Positions 51,564-59,386 of a DNA stretch of 64,000 bases are shown here, in pieces (positions within the stretch are counted from its first letter, which is position 1; the number at the start of each line of letters is the position of its first letter). The notes under the pieces were generated by a model. It had not been told where the DNA came from. It worked only from the letters and a program-made list of their open reading frames with translations, and searched no databases. The stretch is from Candidatus Krumholzibacteriota bacterium (lineage in GTDB: Bacteria; Krumholzibacteriota; Krumholzibacteriia; Krumholzibacteriales; WJIX01), in contig JAXHNR010000001.1 in the NCBI GenBank assembly GCA_034520215.1, forward strand, positions 558,001-622,000, in the 5' to 3' direction. The translations under genes and the position numbers were made by a program.

Positions 51564-51868
51564 TTATTTTCTCAATCCCAAGAGGGGGTGTAATGTCCGA
51601 TTTGGCCAATCTATCCTGTTCACAAATGTTTATATAAGTCCACGGTTCTGTAATTTAATAACTGTCATGTAAATAGTCAATAAGTCAAAAGGCAGTTTAT
51701 AACGAACTTATCTATCAATATTAAAGGATTTTCCCACAAAGTTTAAAAAGAAGCTGTTGACATGTGTCATTATAAACGAGAAAATTTCTCTTTCTTGTAT
51801 TTTAGGATCAATCACTATTTCATAATTCTTTAAAAAAACTATGATGCAGATTCCTTGGATTCGAAAAC
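51564..51868. other. 305-bp AT-rich intergenic stretch at the edge of accessory island 2
   Basis: No gene, RNA or copy of the leader or MITE-like repeats recognised. A TTGACA and a TATAAA occur at about 51757-51775 but only eight bases apart, too close for a promoter. Confidence 0.4.
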
Positions 51869-52147
51869 GTGTCTGATTTCAAGACAATGATTATCGTTTC
51901 CGTATTCGCCTTAGTCGCTAATCTTGTTTGTCTTTATTTGCCGCAAAAGGCAAACAGTGAAGAGGCGCATAAAAAAGCCGGCATGATATTTACTTCCAAC
52001 GATATCATTGTAAACGCCGGTGTTATTCTGGCTGGAATTCTTGTCAGCGCGCTTCACTTGAAAAGTTCCTGACTTGATCATCGGCGAAATTGTTTTTACC
52101 TTTTTAATCAGGGCCCCCTTTTCGTATAATAAAATTAGCGAGATAAA
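51869..52147 (+). pseudogene. Remnant of a CDF cation-efflux transporter (C-terminal fragment, frameshifted)
   Basis: Two frames together read like the end of a cation diffusion facilitator. First comes SDFKTMIIVSVFALVANLVC, then SEEAHKKAGMIFTSNDIIVN and GVILAGILV (51869-52072, stop TGA). After a shift the next frame gives DLIIGEIVFTFLIR, the expected continuation (compare PDLIIGAIVFLLVIRGAF in intact relatives). The first two thirds of the protein are missing. The second frame runs without a stop into the DUF302 gene. An intact CDF gene stands 500 bases downstream. Confidence 0.7.
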
Positions 52148-52169
52148 ATTAAAAGAGGAGGAATTTGTC

Positions 52170-52565
52170 ATGAAGCAAACAGATTATAGCTTCACTAAAA
52201 TTGTTGACCTGTCTTATGAAGAGGCAATTGAAAAAGTAACTGAAGAATTAAAAAAGGAAGGCTTTGGTATTGTATCTGAAGTCGATTTCAAAGCAAAGCT
52301 GAAGGAAAAGCTGGATGTGGATTTTAAGCCCTATAAGATTCTGGGCGCCTGCAATCCGCGTTTGGCTTATAAGGCGCTTCAGGCAGAAGAACAGATCGGC
52401 TTGATGCTGCCGTGCAATGTGATTGTGTATGAGAACGAGAGTGGACAGGCGGTTGTGGCGGCCGTGGATCCGGTGGCAAGCATGCAGGCTGTCGATAACC
52501 CTGCAATGGGCGAAGTTGCCCAAACTATTCAAGACAGACTGAAGAGAGTAATCGAAAAAGTATAA
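52170..52565 (+). CDS. DUF302 family protein
   Basis: A 131-aa single DUF302 domain: SYEEAIEKVTEELKKEGFGIVSEVDFKAKLKEKLDVDF, YKILGACNPRLAYKAL and GLMLPCNVIVYE are the family blocks. ATG 52170 has GAGGAGGAA ahead. DUF302 proteins are small dimers that often neighbour metal-efflux or redox genes; here the gene lies between a broken and an intact CDF transporter, and starts an operon with the latter (9-base gap). Function unknown. Confidence 0.92.
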   Translation: MKQTDYSFTKIVDLSYEEAIEKVTEELKKEGFGIVSEVDFKAKLKEKLDVDFKPYKILGACNPRLAYKALQAEEQIGLMLPCNVIVYENESGQAVVAAVDPVASMQAVDNPAMGEVAQTIQDRLKRVIEKV

Positions 52566-52574
52566 AGGTAACCC

Positions 52575-53480
52575 ATGGCGCACGATCACACAAATAATCA
52601 CTCTCAACCCGGAGCAAAGGATTTCGGCAGAGCCTTTGTTTTCGGGATTCTTTTAAACGTCGTTTATATTGGTTTAGAAGTCTTTTACGGCATCATGATC
52701 GATTCGCTCGCTCTTATTGCGGATGCCGGTCATAATTTAAGCGATGTTCTAGGACTCGTAATAGCATGGGCGGCAAGTTGCCTGGTCAAAAAATCAGCTA
52801 CGGAAAAATATACATACGGATATAAAAAGTCATCCGTATTGGCTGCTTTCTTGAATGCGCTTATATTGCTTGTTGCTATTGGCGTTATCATCCGTGAGGC
52901 GATTGGGCGCTTTTCCCAGCCGGCTGCCATTGACGGCGAAATTATGATGATCGTGGCCGGCATCGGCGTTCTGATCAATGCGGCCACGGCCTTTCTGTTC
53001 TTTTCGGGCCGAAAAAAAGACCTGAATATAAAAGGCGCCTTTCTGCACATGGCCGCGGACGCCGGAATTTCATTGGGCGTCGTAATTGTCGGACTTGTTC
53101 TTACTTTTACCAACTTGTATTGGTTAGACCCGGTTGTCAGTATCGTTATCGCGCTGGTTATTTTTTGGGGAACCTGGGGTTTGCTCAAGGACTCGGTAAG
53201 TCTTTCGCTGGACGCGGTACCGCAGCATATCGACAAAAGCGCTGTTGAGCAATATCTGACAGAACTGCCGGAGATAAAAAGATATCATGATTTGCACATC
53301 TGGGCCATGAGCACCACCGAAACGGCGCTAACGGTGCATGCCGTCATTGTTGATCAATGCGCAAGAAATAAACTTATTGAAAAAATCAGCCACGATTTGC
53401 AGCACAAGTACAAAATCAGCCATACTACAATTCAGATTGAAGACGATGGGGATGCAGATTGCCGCCAGAATCAAATTTGA
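52575..53480 (+). CDS. Cation diffusion facilitator transporter (CzcD/ZitB type)
   Basis: A 301-aa inner-membrane exporter of Zn2+ and related ions. Six membrane segments; metal site residues are visible in ALIADAGHNLSDVLG (segment 2) and HMAADAGISLG (segment 5). The His-rich N-terminus (MAHDHTNNHSQP) and a C-terminal cytoplasmic domain (HDLHIWAMSTTETALTVH) match CzcD/ZitB. It forms an operon with DUF302. The C-terminus (DDGDADCRQNQI) retains a late Cys. Confidence 0.95.
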   Translation: MAHDHTNNHSQPGAKDFGRAFVFGILLNVVYIGLEVFYGIMIDSLALIADAGHNLSDVLGLVIAWAASCLVKKSATEKYTYGYKKSSVLAAFLNALILLVAIGVIIREAIGRFSQPAAIDGEIMMIVAGIGVLINAATAFLFFSGRKKDLNIKGAFLHMAADAGISLGVVIVGLVLTFTNLYWLDPVVSIVIALVIFWGTWGLLKDSVSLSLDAVPQHIDKSAVEQYLTELPEIKRYHDLHIWAMSTTETALTVHAVIVDQCARNKLIEKISHDLQHKYKISHTTIQIEDDGDADCRQNQI

Positions 53481-53526
53481 AAAAAGAATTTGGGATTGGT
53501 TGAATAATAGTGTTTATATTGTAGAG

Positions 53527-53630
53527 GGCTAACGTGTGATGCTTCAGCCGGGCGCCCGCGCCATCGTTCAAGCTCACCGGCGGTAATAGAGCGCAGCGGA
53601 ACTACCATCCGGTGCAGCACCTTGTTGGGC
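53527..53630 (-). other. attC-like site ending the minus-strand cassette array
   Basis: Read on the minus strand: R''-like GCCCAAC (53630-53624), then AAGGTGCTGCACCGG, and at the far end R'-like GTTAGCC (53533-53527). The two arms share GTG, TGC and CCGG blocks in inverted order with unpaired bases between. Length 104 bp, within the attC range. The R' core is imperfect. Confidence 0.5.
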
Positions 53631-53634
53631 TCTA

Positions 53635-54522
53635 TTATTCTTTTCGAGTGTACACCCCAATATGACTGGTGCGTAAATCAGCTTCATCAGAATAGGAAAT
53701 GGATGGATCGATTGAGTCGGGAAGAGGTTCGTCTATCCGAGAATATCTGTAGATGAAGTCAGATTTCCAGCCTGTTAGATTACCAAAAAGATTTTGCCAT
53801 TCACTGAGCCTAATTCTATTGCCTCGATCAGATTGGAGTTTTCGTGTGTATTCAATCCTTGGAATGGTTAGAAATTCGAAGGGATATCCGTTTATATCTT
53901 TGTGATCCTCCAGATGAATACAGTGAATCATCCTGCCGTCTGGATTGAGGCTGTTCACAAGATTGTTTAGTAATGCCGAAACGTCGTCACTAGGGACATG
54001 TTCTAATACTGCATTGGAGTAGATAAAATCAACGGATGTATTCAGCTTTTCTACAGCTAAATCTACTGGGCTTTTGTACTCAATTCCAAAATCTTTGAGT
54101 TTGTCGAGGTCAAAGCGTGTAACCGATAGCAGCCTATTATAACGTTCTCTGATGAGAGAATGGTCAGAGAATGGTGCTAGAATATCGCGGGGGATAGAGC
54201 TGATGGCTCCTTTTAGTGATAATGATAAACTCTCGGGATATGCATTAGGTTTTATATCCGTCGCAATTATTCTTTTTGCCCCCAGCAAGTAACATACAAG
54301 CGTATGACTCAGAACCCAGCCTGCTCCGATTTCCGCGCATACCTTACCTTCAAGAGAAGGATACTTCGACAAATGAAGAATGTGTGCAAACTGAGCAGCA
54401 CATATATCTATTCGTTTTGAAGATGATGCTAACTGGTTGGCTTGTCTATGTTTTGAGAAAGATGATTGTCTAATCTTATGCTTGAGTGAAGCCGGTAGTA
54501 TTCGTGATATTAGTCGTTTCAT
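53635..54522 (-). CDS. Class I SAM-dependent methyltransferase (cassette-borne)
   Basis: A 295-aa protein, ATG 54522 set by GGAGG seven bases ahead (an in-frame TTG at 54534 overlaps that site). Motif I is VCAEIGAGWVLSHTL, followed by RIIATDIKPNAYPES; DFIYSNAVLEHVPSDDVSALLNNLVNSLNPDGRMIH is the usual region after it. The basic N-terminus (RILPASLKHKIRQSSFSKHR) resembles that of cassette 1's enzyme. Substrate unknown; many relatives act in surface-glycan pathways. Its cassette would run from GTTAGGC (54547) to GCCCAAC (53624). Confidence 0.85.
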   Translation of the reverse strand: MKRLISRILPASLKHKIRQSSFSKHRQANQLASSSKRIDICAAQFAHILHLSKYPSLEGKVCAEIGAGWVLSHTLVCYLLGAKRIIATDIKPNAYPESLSLSLKGAISSIPRDILAPFSDHSLIRERYNRLLSVTRFDLDKLKDFGIEYKSPVDLAVEKLNTSVDFIYSNAVLEHVPSDDVSALLNNLVNSLNPDGRMIHCIHLEDHKDINGYPFEFLTIPRIEYTRKLQSDRGNRIRLSEWQNLFGNLTGWKSDFIYRYSRIDEPLPDSIDPSISYSDEADLRTSHIGVYTRKE

Positions 54523-54540
54523 CTTGTCCTCCAATTATGG

Positions 54541-54659
54541 GCCTAACGGACTGCGGATCAGCGCCGGAAGGCAGCGAGCTCTGCCGACCGCTGCATCCAC
54601 ATGATGGCTGGCAGAGCGGCTGACAGAATCCGTATGGAAACCCGCGAGCTCTGTTGGCG
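54541..54659 (-). other. attC-like palindromic region upstream of the methyltransferase cassette
   Basis: On the minus strand it ends in GTTAGGC (54547-54541), a consensus GTTRRRY core, and begins near CGCCAAC (54659-54653). Inside are GCAGCGAGCTCTGC-type palindromes repeated in both arms. GC-rich against the AT-rich genes around it. Confidence 0.45.
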
Positions 54660-54758
54660 CGGCGCTCCATGGCCAACAACTTTAATAATACTATTATCTA
54701 GATATTCTTCAATCATAAATATCTTCAACACTTCTGATCGCGAAACGGCCGCGCAATC

Positions 54759-54823
54759 GTTGCCTTCACCAGCGGAAACGCGGCGTAGCGGAGTTCCCGT
54801 CCGGGTGAAAGCCGGGGTTAGCC
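54759..54823 (-). other. attC-like hairpin after the C_GCAxxG_C_C gene
   Basis: Minus strand: GGCTAAC (54823-54817) overlaps the stop; CTTTCACC pairs with GGTGAAGG, and GGGAAC with GTTTCC, enclosing CCGCTACGCCGCG. The outer R' core is not clear. About 60 bases without an ORF separate it from the next attC-like region, perhaps an empty cassette. Confidence 0.45.
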
Positions 54824-55279
54824 ATTATTTCCGGCTATAACACTAGCTGCAATTTCAGCCGCCTTGCCGGTTATCTGCAAACATCGCCGGCCAAGCTTCT
54901 GTTCTTTGAACATGGTTTGTCCTTCAGGCGTGCTCAGATCACAGCCACCCAACAACACCTTACAATCGCGGCTGCCAAATTCTTTTTCAAAGCCAGCAAT
55001 GAGTTGCTGAGCCGCGGTGTATGAAGGCTGAGCTGAATCCTTTTCGCTCGAGCGGCCAAATGATAAGCTTACCCCCATGACCGCGCCGGTGAGAGCACCG
55101 CAAATCCCGCATGTGCGTGACATACCGCTACAGAAAGCAGTCGCTGCTCTGGGAAGAAACTCGGAATCGACTCCTTGGGCCTTTGCGATGGCGAGGACGA
55201 CACTCTCTGCGCAGAATAAGCCGGACGCAAATAAATCTTCGGCTGACTTTCGAACTTCAGGTATTTCTGATTCTTTCAT
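54818..55279 (-). CDS. C_GCAxxG_C_C family protein (cassette-borne)
   Basis: A 153-aa protein of the family named after its cysteine pattern. LFASGLFCAESVVLAIA, FCSGMSRTCGICGALTGAVMGVSL and DCKVLLGGCDLST hold the conserved cysteines; all are present. Such proteins are predicted redox-active or metal-binding and are often exported in anaerobes, but none has a settled function. AAAGGAG precedes the ATG. It lies second in the minus-strand array, between the aldehyde dehydrogenase and the methyltransferase cassettes. Confidence 0.88.
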   Translation of the reverse strand: MKESEIPEVRKSAEDLFASGLFCAESVVLAIAKAQGVDSEFLPRAATAFCSGMSRTCGICGALTGAVMGVSLSFGRSSEKDSAQPSYTAAQQLIAGFEKEFGSRDCKVLLGGCDLSTPEGQTMFKEQKLGRRCLQITGKAAEIAASVIAGNNG

Positions 55280-55312
55280 TACATACTCCTTTTAATAAGA
55301 TGGCAATGCCAT

Positions 55313-55369
55313 TGATCGGCGCGGATCAGGCGCGCTGTCAAGCGTCGCCTGCATCCCGCTTGTTGGACG
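55313..55369 (-). other. attC-like hairpin of the aldehyde dehydrogenase cassette
   Basis: Minus strand: CGTCCAAC (55369-55362), then GCGGGATGCAGGCGACGCT pairs with AGCGCGCCTGATCCGC, leaving three bulged bases (G, G, A). Bulged bases on one strand are the feature that directs integron integrases. The closing R' core is not intact (GATCAATGG), so this site is probably decayed. Confidence 0.6.
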
Positions 55370-57019
55370 AACTTTCCAATTTACAAGATAAAATCTGTTG
55401 AAAGAAACCGTGAGCTTCTTTCTTTGACAATCGATGTTATGATTTGTTGGTTTGTATGCGTCTCTTTGGCTGCAACAAGGGTCCGGATCGTAAATACCTT
55501 CAAAGCATCCGATACAGAGAGTGTGCCTTCAGCAGAATCTTTTCGACCAGTGAATGGAAATGTATCTGGCCCACGCTGACACTGGCTGTTGATATTGACC
55601 CGGCAAACTTGATTAACAAGAGGATCAATCAGGTTAGCAATTGTCACCGGATTGCTCCCGAACAAACTGACCTGCTGTCCGTAATTCGATTGTATGATGT
55701 AGTTCATGGGTTCCGAAATGTCATCAAAAACCGCAATTGGGACAACCGGACCAAACTGTTCCTCTGAATAGAGTCTCATTCCAGGTTTGACAGGATACAC
55801 GATTGCGGGCGACATGAAGGTATGGTCGATGCGCCTTTCGCTCTCATTTATCACACTCGCTCCTTTGGCACAGGCGTCTTCGATTAGTTCTGTCATATAA
55901 CCTGTCTTGTCTGGCTCCGGCAACGGAGTTATGGAGACCCCTGTCTCCCACGGCATCCCTCCCTTGAGTTTTCTGACAGCATCTGCGACCCGCGCGAGGA
56001 AGTCATTCACGATATCTCGATGAACAAACAGTATCTTGAGAGCTGTACATCTTTGGCCGTTGTACGAGAGCGCTCCGAGAACGCATTCTTTTACGGTGTA
56101 TTCCAAATCTGCATCCTTGAGGACAATGCCCGCATTCTTGGCTTCCAACCCAAGAACGCACCTCAGACGATGGGGTTTTGGGTGCTGTTGCTTCAGGATA
56201 TCAGCAACCCGGCTACTGCCAATGAATGCCAGTACATCTATTTTTCCGGACTTCATCAGTGGACCGATGACTTTCTGCCCTTCTCCGTAAACCGTGTTGA
56301 CAACTCCTTTCGGGAAGGAATCTCGAAACGCCTCAAGAAGTGGTTGATGTAATAACACGCCTAGTTTTGGCGGCTTGAAGATCACCGTGTTGCCCATGAT
56401 TAGCGCGGGAATTAAAGTGGTAAAAGTTTCGTTGAGCGGATAGTTAAACGGCCCCATGCAGAGAACCACCCCCAGCGGAGCTCGGCGAATCTGCCCAATC
56501 ACTCCCTGTTCAATGGTAAAACGCGATGATATCCGATCCAGATCTTTCAACGCATAAATGGTGTCTCGAATGTAATCGACAGTTCTGTCAAATTCCTTCT
56601 CTGCGTCTGGAAGCGTTTTAGCAATTTCCCACATCAGAAGTCTCACGACTTCATCACGTTTTTCTTTCATGCGGTAGATGAATGACTCCACGTGCCCGAT
56701 ACGTTCCTCAACAGACATTGTTGGCCATGTTCCGCGTCCTTGACCATACGCTGTACAAGCAGCATCTAAAGTCTCTAGAGAACTCTGCTCGTCCAGGAGT
56801 GGGTAACTACCTATGGTTTTCTGTACGGTTTCATTCGGACCTGATAAACAGATCGGAGATAAGACCTCCTGTCTGGGACCGGTCCATTCTCTAATTTCTC
56901 CATCACAGAGATAGTGACACTGGTCGATCCGCGCAAGAATCTTGTATTTAGCCGGAATACCGTTTTCCTCAGGGAAGATTGATTTAGTCATTTTGTGTCC
57001 TCCTTTGTGTGCGTCCAAC
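55362..57019 (-). mobile_element. Gene cassette (GapN-like aldehyde dehydrogenase), first in the minus-strand array
   Basis: On the minus strand it begins GTTGGACG (57019-57012), directly after the attI-like leader, and ends with the exact complement CGTCCAAC (55369-55362). The ORF runs in the expected direction, from the GTT side to the attC side. Confidence 0.65.
55381..56991 (-). CDS. Aldehyde dehydrogenase, GapN-like (cassette-borne)
   Basis: A 536-aa NAD(P)-dependent aldehyde dehydrogenase. ATG 56991 follows GGAGGACACAAA; an in-frame ATG at 57021 overlaps the recombination site. Blocks: LCMGPFNYPLNETFTTLIPALIMGNTVIFKP, FIGSSRVADIL, the catalytic Cys in YNGQRCTALK, EEQFGPVVPI, and CQRGPDTFPFTGRKDSAEGT near the end, which is close to plant-type non-phosphorylating glyceraldehyde-3-phosphate dehydrogenase. 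The LGLEAKN block differs from the usual ELGG(K/N). The substrate is therefore suggested, not proven. The largest gene in the arrays and first behind the leader promoter. Confidence 0.87.
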   Translation of the reverse strand: MTKSIFPEENGIPAKYKILARIDQCHYLCDGEIREWTGPRQEVLSPICLSGPNETVQKTIGSYPLLDEQSSLETLDAACTAYGQGRGTWPTMSVEERIGHVESFIYRMKEKRDEVVRLLMWEIAKTLPDAEKEFDRTVDYIRDTIYALKDLDRISSRFTIEQGVIGQIRRAPLGVVLCMGPFNYPLNETFTTLIPALIMGNTVIFKPPKLGVLLHQPLLEAFRDSFPKGVVNTVYGEGQKVIGPLMKSGKIDVLAFIGSSRVADILKQQHPKPHRLRCVLGLEAKNAGIVLKDADLEYTVKECVLGALSYNGQRCTALKILFVHRDIVNDFLARVADAVRKLKGGMPWETGVSITPLPEPDKTGYMTELIEDACAKGASVINESERRIDHTFMSPAIVYPVKPGMRLYSEEQFGPVVPIAVFDDISEPMNYIIQSNYGQQVSLFGSNPVTIANLIDPLVNQVCRVNINSQCQRGPDTFPFTGRKDSAEGTLSVSDALKVFTIRTLVAAKETHTNQQIITSIVKERSSRFLSTDFIL

Positions 57020-57073
57020 ATTGTATATACCGTTTCCGCCTAAACCGATACTTGATTGTTTCGCCAACATATG
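57017..57073 (-). repeat. attI-like leader, copy 3 (57-bp conserved end)
   Basis: Minus strand from CATATGTTGGCGAAA to TATACAATGTT aligns without gaps to the ends of copies 1 and 2 (about 43 of 57 positions) and stops at the same GTT. The promoter-like pair is TCGGTT, 17 bases, TACAAT. Further upstream the similarity fades. Confidence 0.6.
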
Positions 57074-57145
57074 CTCTTAAGATATCTTTGCGATATCTCC
57101 TTTTAACCAATGTGCTTAATCAACTTTAACAATACAAATAGGTTC

Positions 57146-57164
57146 TTATACGGTTTCCGTATAA
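57146..57164. promoter_or_regulatory. 19-bp palindrome, possible operator
   Basis: TTATACGG-TTT-CCGTATAA, perfect 8-bp arms. A related half (CGGAAACGGTATA, minus strand) lies between the -35 and -10 of leader copy 3, so one regulator could bind both. Confidence 0.45.
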
Positions 57165-57330
57165 AATCCTTTCAATATTTACAATTCATCCGCGGGGCTT
57201 TTTACATCACTAAGTTTTCTATTTAAAATATAAGAAATATCTTATGGCCGCTTTGTAAGTTTCTACCATAATAATAAGAAGGTCGTCAACAATATTCCCT
57301 GGGATGCAGCGTGCTGAAGTGTTAACTTCA

Positions 57331-57360
57331 TTGACAGTTTCAGTTCTCTTTTGTCACAAT
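57331..57360 (+). promoter_or_regulatory. Possible promoter of the GNAT gene
   Basis: TTGACA (57331-57336), 18 bases, CACAAT (57355-57360); about 210 bases before the ORF. Confidence 0.35.
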
Positions 57361-57571
57361 TGGGAGTAGAACTATTTTCAGTTAGCAAATATGTGTTCAG
57401 CCTGATTTCCCGATTATGAAGGGGAGCATTGCTCCTCCGCTTATAGGGTAAAACAGGATAGAATGGATTTGAAGCTTAGATGATTAAATCATCTGCTTAA
57501 GGGAATTAAATAAAAGGGTATTGTTTACGATAATTGGAGTGATAAGGAAGATTATCAAACTGGTATGAGAA

Positions 57572-58030
57572 ATGAAAGATCGATCCTCTAATTCATCAAG
57601 TATAATCATAAGAGAGTTTTCAATAGAAGACTATGATTCGCTCCTTAAGCTGTGGAATGACTCGAATCTACCCTATAAACCGGTGGGCCGGGACAGGCGT
57701 GACAGAATAGAGCGTGAGCTTGAGGCGGCAAATGCTGTTTTTCTTGTTGCTCTCGTCGGAGATAAAATGGCAGGTTCTGTTTTTGGAACCCATGATGGAA
57801 GAAAGGGATGGATAAACAGGCTTGCAGTTGCGCCTGAATATCAACAGCAGGGTGTCGCGAGAATGCTTGTCGAGAGAGTAGAAGAAATTCTTTTAACTCT
57901 TGGCATCGAAATAACAGCCTGTTTAATCGAAAACTGGAATGGGGATTCCATGAAGGTATTTGAAAAATTGGGTTACACAAGACATTCTGACATAGTCTAT
58001 TTTTCGAAAAGGAAAAATCCGGATGTATAA
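57572..58030 (+). CDS. GNAT-family N-acetyltransferase
   Basis: A 152-aa acetyltransferase. The fold is seen in order: IIIREFSIEDYDSLLKLWN at the start, AVFLVALVGDKMAGSVFGTHDG, the acetyl-CoA loop WINRLAVAPEYQQQGVARMLVERVE, and IENWNGDSMKVFEKLGYTRH at the end. The R/Q-x-x-G-x-A loop is intact. The acceptor is unknown. It stands alone downstream of the second accessory island. Confidence 0.93.
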   Translation: MKDRSSNSSSIIIREFSIEDYDSLLKLWNDSNLPYKPVGRDRRDRIERELEAANAVFLVALVGDKMAGSVFGTHDGRKGWINRLAVAPEYQQQGVARMLVERVEEILLTLGIEITACLIENWNGDSMKVFEKLGYTRHSDIVYFSKRKNPDV

Positions 58031-58203
58031 ATTGCCCCTGGAATCTTAAAAAAGATCCATTGGGGGATGTTGATTTAATGGGATTATGAAAATCAACTCC
58101 GTTGTTTTACAACTAATGTTGTTATAAATGCTTACAATTCTTTCCAAACGGTGTTTTTTTGCGGGTTCAAGAATAAAAAGGCCCTAATACACCACCAATC
58201 CGA

Positions 58204-58232
58204 TTGACTTTTCTCTCTATCTGTGTCATAAT
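58204..58232 (+). promoter_or_regulatory. Putative promoter of the secreted-protein gene
   Basis: TTGACT (58204-58209), 17 bases, CATAAT (58227-58232), 68 bases before the ATG. Confidence 0.45.
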
Positions 58233-58299
58233 TAACACCAGACGAAGTCTATAATATTGCTTTCGTTATTATGGTAACTTGCATCAAAGGAGCATCAAC

Positions 58300-59286
58300 A
58301 TGCGGAAGCGGATGAAAACTGTATTTCTTATCTCAATATTTATTATCTTTTCGATAATTTTTGCGGGGCGCATTTATGCCCAGTGTTATGGTTCGCTGAA
58401 TCTGCCTGACGATTATTTTAAGTACGATTATCTCGTAAGACTTTGCGTTCACTTTGGTGATGTGTCTGACCTGCCGGGGGACGTGATTTGCAGTAGAACT
58501 TTACCTGAAGGTGAATCACTGGTTGAAGTCCCGGTGTATTTCTACAACGCGCGCGATGGAATTATAGGGATTCAATTTGCCGTCGAGTCGTTTGACTCTA
58601 TAGCTTCTTTTTCACCTCAGAACGGATTCAGTATAATTCAAAGCTCTAAGGAAAGGGATCAAGCTGGATACTACCGAATGAATATAAAGGCCGAAAAAGG
58701 GGATCCCCTTTGCGGTCCCGCATTGATCGGGTATGTTTATATAACGCGGTCCGGTGATAGTGATCCAGTATGGGTAAATATTGAAGAGAATACAACCAGC
58801 GGCGGAATCTTTGCCACTGACAAATACGGCAATATTCACTATGCTTTTTCACCGCAACACGGCGGTTATGTGGGAAGCAGTTTTTTATATACATGCCAGG
58901 AAACAATATGTGAAGAGCCTAATTTACCAGTCCAGGATCTTGTTGCCGATCCGGGATACGCTAACAGCGTGACGTTAACCTGGACTGCCGGCGGCGGCGA
59001 TCACACAATAATACGCTACTCTACAGACCAATTCCCGGAAGGCTACGCGGATGGATTGTCTCTGGTCAATATCGAAAGCAGCCCTGGAGAGGTGAAACAG
59101 GTTTCCCATATTGATCCTCCAAGCGACATAGTTATTTATTATACCGCTTTCTCTGTCTCTTCTGTTTCAGGTGAAGTTATTAGAAATTCTTTTGTTGACT
59201 GCGGGGCCACCGATACTACTCTCTTTAGTAGGCCGATTGAGGCGGAGACTACTACCTGGGGAGCCCTCAAGAGTAAAATGAAATGA
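58300..59286 (+). CDS. Secreted protein with cohesin-like and fibronectin-like parts
   Basis: A 328-aa exported protein; ATG 58300 follows AAAGGAG. Signal VFLISIFIIFSIIFAGRIYAQ. Residues about 40-200 resemble a cohesin-like beta sandwich (VEVPVYFYNARDGIIGIQFAVE, GPALIGYVYITRSGDS). Residues about 210-310 are fibronectin-type (LPVQDLVADPGYANSVTLTWTAGGGDHTIIRYST). It ends without the NYPNPFNP domain found in the two other secreted proteins here. Binding partner unknown. Confidence 0.7.
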   Translation: MRKRMKTVFLISIFIIFSIIFAGRIYAQCYGSLNLPDDYFKYDYLVRLCVHFGDVSDLPGDVICSRTLPEGESLVEVPVYFYNARDGIIGIQFAVESFDSIASFSPQNGFSIIQSSKERDQAGYYRMNIKAEKGDPLCGPALIGYVYITRSGDSDPVWVNIEENTTSGGIFATDKYGNIHYAFSPQHGGYVGSSFLYTCQETICEEPNLPVQDLVADPGYANSVTLTWTAGGGDHTIIRYSTDQFPEGYADGLSLVNIESSPGEVKQVSHIDPPSDIVIYYTAFSVSSVSGEVIRNSFVDCGATDTTLFSRPIEAETTTWGALKSKMK

Positions 59287-59386
59287 TCTTAAAATCATTC
59301 CGCGCAGCAGCATGGTTTTTTCGTCAGCGGAAGCATAGGTGCGTTTTTATGCGGTGCTTGGTTTTCTCTTATAAGGAGTTAAATCT

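Larger units (their letters stand above)
57020..57571. other. Region between the cassette leader and the GNAT gene
   Basis: Contains leader copy 3, a 19-bp palindrome (57146-57164) and a possible plus-strand promoter (57331-57360). No further gene is supported. Confidence 0.5.

Noticed and set aside
51757..51775. Promoter before the CDF remnant (TTGACA, TATAAA)
   Set aside because: Only eight bases between the boxes.
53527..53533. Right-hand end of a cassette holding the DUF302-CDF genes
   Set aside because: No GTTAGCC or leader exists on the left side of those genes; the site fits better as the end of the minus-strand array.
21312..57164. CRISPR array
   Set aside because: Repeats are few, long and unevenly spaced; no short regular repeat-spacer unit was found and no cas genes are present.
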